Shown here piece after piece: positions 61,223 to 64,000 of a stretch of 64,000 bases of DNA (the first letter of the stretch is position 1; each line of letters begins with the position of its first letter). The notes below the pieces were generated by a model. It saw only the letters and a list, made by a program, of their open reading frames with translations, had not been told where the DNA came from and made no database searches. Both the position numbers and the translations under genes were made by a program. Origin of the DNA: Paraplanobispora takensis (GTDB taxonomy: Bacteria; Actinomycetota; Actinomycetes; Streptosporangiales; Streptosporangiaceae); the NCBI RefSeq assembly GCF_016863195.1, contig NZ_BOOK01000029.1:62001-126000 (forward strand). The letters are read 5' to 3'.

Positions 61223-62377
61223 TCACGGGAGGGCGAGCATCCGGTCCAGGGCGACCTTGGCCCAGTGGGTGGTGTCGGCGTCCACCGTGATCTGGTTGAC
61301 GACCTGGCCCGCGGCCAGGGACTCCAGCGCCCATACCAGGTGCGGCAGGTCGATGCGGTTCATCGTCGAGCAGTAGCAGACGGTCTTGTCCAGGAACGTC
61401 ACGTTCTTGTCGGGGAACATCGCCCCCAGCCGCTTGACGAGGTTCAACTCGGTGCCGACGGCCCAGGAGGAGCCGGCCGGGGCGTCCTGGAGCTTGTTGA
61501 TGATGTACTCGGTCGAGCCGACGTAGTCGGCCTTGACGACCACCTCGTGCTTGCACTCGGGGTGGACCAGCACGTTGACGCCCGGGATGCGCTCGCGCAC
61601 GTCGTCGACGTTCTGCGCCGAGAAGCGGCCGTGCACCGAGCAGTGCCCGCGCCACAGGATCATCTTCGCGTCGCGCAGCTGCTGGACGGTCAGCCCGCCG
61701 TTCGGGCGGTGCGGGTTGTAGACGACGCAGTCGTCCAGCGACAGGCCCATCTCCAGCACCGCGGTGTTGCGGCCCAGGTGCTGGTCGGGCAGGAACAGCA
61801 CCTTCTCGCCGCGGGAGAAGGCCCAGTCCAGGGCCCGCCGGGCGTTGGAGGAGGTGCACACGGCGCCGCCGTTGCGGCCGCAGAACGCCTTGATGTCGGC
61901 GCTGGAGTTCATGTAGGTCACCGGGACGGTGACGTCCGCGATCCCGGCGTCCTCCAGCGCCTCCCAGCACTCCTCGACCTGGTCGAAGGTCGCCATGTCG
62001 GCCATCGAGCACCCGGCCGCCATGTCGGGCAGCACGACCTTCTGCGCGTCGCCGGTCAGGATGTCCGCCGACTCGGCCATGAAGTGCACGCCGCAGAAGA
62101 CGATGTACTCGGCCTCGGGCCGCGCCGCGGCCTCCCGGGCGAGTTTGAACGAGTCCCCGGTCACGTCGGCGAACTGGATGACCTCGTCGCGCTGGTAGTG
62201 GTGGCCGAGCACGAAGACCCGGTCGCCGAGCGCCGCCTTGGCGCGCCTGGCCCGCTCGACCAGCGCCGGGTCGGACGCCGCCGGCAGCTCTCCGGGACAG
62301 TCCACGCCGCGCTCGCTGTGCGGGTCGGCGCTCCGGCCGAGAACGAAGAGCGGAAGCCCGGTCTCAGTGGTCGTCAC
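61223..62377 (-). CDS. nadA: Quinolinate synthase
   Basis: 384 residues. It condenses iminoaspartate with dihydroxyacetone phosphate using a [4Fe-4S] cluster. Three lobes with cluster cysteines in VFCGVHFMAESADIL, VLVHPECKHEVV and VCYCSTMNRIDL; substrate loops VLGHHYQRDEVIQ and VTYMNSSADIKAFCG. I chose GTG 62377 because AAGGGGG is seven bases upstream; GTG 62383 is nearer to it. The gene starts within a perfect palindrome. nadB/nadC are not in the window. Confidence 0.95.
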   Translation of the reverse strand: MTTTETGLPLFVLGRSADPHSERGVDCPGELPAASDPALVERARRAKAALGDRVFVLGHHYQRDEVIQFADVTGDSFKLAREAAARPEAEYIVFCGVHFMAESADILTGDAQKVVLPDMAAGCSMADMATFDQVEECWEALEDAGIADVTVPVTYMNSSADIKAFCGRNGGAVCTSSNARRALDWAFSRGEKVLFLPDQHLGRNTAVLEMGLSLDDCVVYNPHRPNGGLTVQQLRDAKMILWRGHCSVHGRFSAQNVDDVRERIPGVNVLVHPECKHEVVVKADYVGSTEYIINKLQDAPAGSSWAVGTELNLVKRLGAMFPDKNVTFLDKTVCYCSTMNRIDLPHLVWALESLAAGQVVNQITVDADTTHWAKVALDRMLALP

Positions 62378-62383
62378 GACCAC
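62367..62383. promoter_or_regulatory. Palindrome over the nadA start codons
   Basis: GTGGTCGT-C-ACGACCAC, eight-base arms around one base, covers both candidate start codons. It may be an operator or a coincidence of coding sequence. Confidence 0.35.
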
Positions 62384-62392
62384 ACCCCCTTA

Positions 62393-62407
62393 TCGTCGGA
62401 ATGACGA
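62393..62407. promoter_or_regulatory. Inverted repeat upstream of nadA
   Basis: TCGTC-GGAAT-GACGA, five-base arms, 15-29 bases before the nadA start; candidate for an NAD-pathway repressor. Confidence 0.35.
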
Positions 62408-62561
62408 CTAATGATGACACACGGTTTGAGGGATTTATTCCGGAGGGTGGAGGGGTCGTGGAATGTGTGGCAGTGGGCAGGTGTTGGTAGCGTCTAAGAA
62501 GGACGTCAGAAACAGACAGCCGCTCCAGGCGGGCGGCTGACGCAGACGCGGGAGTCACCAC

Positions 62562-62915
62562 ATGTCGGTTGAGAGCAGCGAGACCACGGCGCAGGGCCTG
62601 ATCCTCAGTGACGCGGCCGCGGCGAAGGTCAAGAGCCTGCTGGAGCAGCAGGGCGAGGAGGGACTCCAGCTGCGCGTGGCCGTGCAGCCCGGTGGCTGCT
62701 CCGGCCTGCGCTACCAGCTCTTCTTCGACGACCGTTCGATGGACGGCGACATCGTCTCCGACTTCAACGGCGTGAGTGTGGTCACCGACCGTATGAGCGC
62801 GCCGTACCTCATGGGCGCCACCATCGACTTCGTCGACACGATCGAGAAGCAGGGCTTCACGATCGACAACCCGAACGCCACGGGCTCCTGCGCCTGCGGC
62901 GACTCGTTCAACTAG
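62562..62915 (+). CDS. erpA: A-type iron-sulfur carrier (HesB/ErpA)
   Basis: 117 residues. The three conserved Cys are Cys46 (QPGGCSGLRY), Cys110 and Cys112 (GSCACGDSFN). It delivers Fe-S clusters to apoproteins; NadA and LipA are plausible clients. GGGAG lies 10 bases before ATG 62562. Divergent from nadA. Confidence 0.93.
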   Translation: MSVESSETTAQGLILSDAAAAKVKSLLEQQGEEGLQLRVAVQPGGCSGLRYQLFFDDRSMDGDIVSDFNGVSVVTDRMSAPYLMGATIDFVDTIEKQGFTIDNPNATGSCACGDSFN

Positions 62916-62954
62916 TCGTTCGACTGGGCGGTTCCGTCCGCCGGGACGGGCCGG

Positions 62955-62997
62955 GAAGCCCTGCCGGGTGAGATGTTCCTCACCCGACAGGGCTTTC
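62955..62997 (+). terminator. erpA terminator hairpin
   Basis: An 18-pair near-perfect stem around a six-base loop, followed by TTTC, 40 bases after the stop. Confidence 0.8.
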
Positions 62998-63068
62998 ACG
63001 TGCCATGAGTTCGCGTATTCTTGCGTGGCTCATTTTCCGAAGATGCTGACAACGAGGAGAAGGATCCC

Positions 63069-64000
63069 GTGCGCATCGCCGTCACCGGCTCCATCGCGAC
63101 CGACCATCTGATGACCTTCCCGGGCCGCTTCGGCGACCAGCTCATCGCCGAGCAGCTCGATCGGGTCTCCCTCTCGTTCCTCGTGGACGACCTGCAGGTC
63201 CGCCGCGGCGGCTGCGCGGCCAACATCACCTTCGGGATGGGCTGCCTGGGCCTGTCGCCGATCCTCGTCGGCGCGGTCGGCACGGACTTCGCCGACTACC
63301 GCTCCTGGCTGGAGCGGCACGGGGTCGACTGCGACTCGGTGTACGTCTCCGAGACCCACCACACCGCACGGTTCCTGTGCACCACGGACGAGGACCACAA
63401 CCAGATCGCCTCGTTCTACACCGGCGCGATGGCCGAGGCCCGGCTGATCGAGCTGCAGCCGATCGCCGAGCGCGTGGGCGGGCTCGACCTGGTGCTGATC
63501 AGCCCCAACGACCCCGACGCGATGCTCCGCCACACCGACGAGGCCCGCCAGCGCGGCATCCCGTTCGCGGCCGACCCCTCCCAGCAGCTGGCCCGCATGC
63601 CCGGCGAGCAGATCCGCCAGCTGGTCGACGGCGCCGCCTACCTGTTCGGCAACGACTACGAGAAGGGTCTGATCGAGCAGAAGACCGGCTGGTCCGGCGA
63701 GGAGATCCTCGACCGGGTCGAGGTCCGCGTCACCACGCTCGGTCCCAAGGGCGTCGTGATCGACCGCAAGGGCGAGCCGTCCCTGCACGTCCCGGCGGCC
63801 CCCGAGCTCGGCAAGGCCGACCCCACCGGCGTCGGCGACGCCTTCCGCTCCGGCTTCCTGGCCGGTCTCGCCTGGGACCTGTCCCTGGAGCGCTGCGGCC
63901 AGATCGGCAACCTGACCGCCACCCACGTCCTGGAGCGCGTCGGCGGCCAGGAGTACGAGCTCGGCCAGCAGGTCTTCCTGGAGCGCTTCGCCGCCGCCTA
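63069..64000 (+). CDS. PfkB-family adenosine kinase (runs off right edge)
   Basis: 310 complete codons, with TA left at the edge. GTG 63069 follows GAGGAGAAGG. It resembles Mycobacterium tuberculosis adenosine kinase Rv2202c: TVxGSIATDHLM-like start, SFLVDDLQVRRGGCAANITF, PFAADPSQQLARM, and the catalytic DPTGVGDAFRSGF. The C-terminus should extend past the window since homologues continue after FAAAY. It converts adenosine to AMP with ATP. Confidence 0.88.
   Translation, partial: MRIAVTGSIATDHLMTFPGRFGDQLIAEQLDRVSLSFLVDDLQVRRGGCAANITFGMGCLGLSPILVGAVGTDFADYRSWLERHGVDCDSVYVSETHHTARFLCTTDEDHNQIASFYTGAMAEARLIELQPIAERVGGLDLVLISPNDPDAMLRHTDEARQRGIPFAADPSQQLARMPGEQIRQLVDGAAYLFGNDYEKGLIEQKTGWSGEEILDRVEVRVTTLGPKGVVIDRKGEPSLHVPAAPELGKADPTGVGDAFRSGFLAGLAWDLSLERCGQIGNLTATHVLERVGGQEYELGQQVFLERFAAA

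Overview
The window comes from a very GC-rich chromosome: third codon positions are nearly all G or C, GTG and TTG starts are common, and many promoters look leaderless. The gene content (GlnA plus a GlnA2-type synthetase plus GlnE, PspA/PspAA, DUF4191, DUF3043, an Rv2202c-like adenosine kinase, LLM oxidoreductase, CobU/CobS) points to a filamentous actinomycete. I favour Streptosporangiales, with moderate confidence, because this rests on remembered protein similarity only. No tRNA, rRNA, CRISPR array, prophage or insertion sequence was seen. The region reads as chromosomal core mixed with lineage-specific regulation.

Layout. 1-6438 (all minus): a two-component group. It has two paralogous multi-pass histidine kinases around one unusual regulator that joins a SARP/BTAD half to a NarL-type receiver and HTH half; the end of a secreted beta-propeller gene lies at the left edge. 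6507-8779: a divergent MFS exporter and ArsR-like regulator. 8981-11974: a GlnA2-type synthetase with a GlnR-like box, then a YbdK-type ligase. 11962-15550: a redox-looking group (FAD oxidoreductase, two duplicated AhpD-like proteins, a SnoaL-like protein) with a strong inverted repeat between the divergent genes. 15826-26685 (all plus): a kinase/STAND-remnant/WD40 giant, a hotdog protein, a desaturase, a GATase, glnE and a membrane protein. 26822-38058: mixed genes including an NlpC/P60 hydrolase, Lrp regulator, SMP-30, secreted peptidase, and glnA with a four-part GlnR-like box. 38234-49053 (all minus): a GH3 glucosidase, lipA, lipB, peptidase E, an epimerase, sucB, lpd and pepA. 49181-53849: a GntR/DUF1648/CPBP unit, then cobS and cobU. 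54074-64000: an AKR, a SMI1/KNR4 protein, DUF3043, pspA-pspAA, a second Ser/Thr kinase, nadA, erpA and an adenosine kinase running off the right edge.

How genes work together. GlnE would adenylylate GlnA at Tyr402, and both synthetase genes carry GlnR-like boxes, so nitrogen control recurs across 26 kb. LipA and LipB make the lipoyl group carried by SucB and recycled by Lpd, all within 6.5 kb. NadA and ErpA are neighbours on opposite strands, and both depend on Fe-S chemistry.

The most unusual observations are the SARP-receiver-LuxR hybrid between two kinases with tandem palindromes upstream, the kinase fused to a STAND C-terminal segment without its NTPase core, and a recurrent pattern in which the last codons and stop of a gene are repeated in tandem just after the stop (nine loci).
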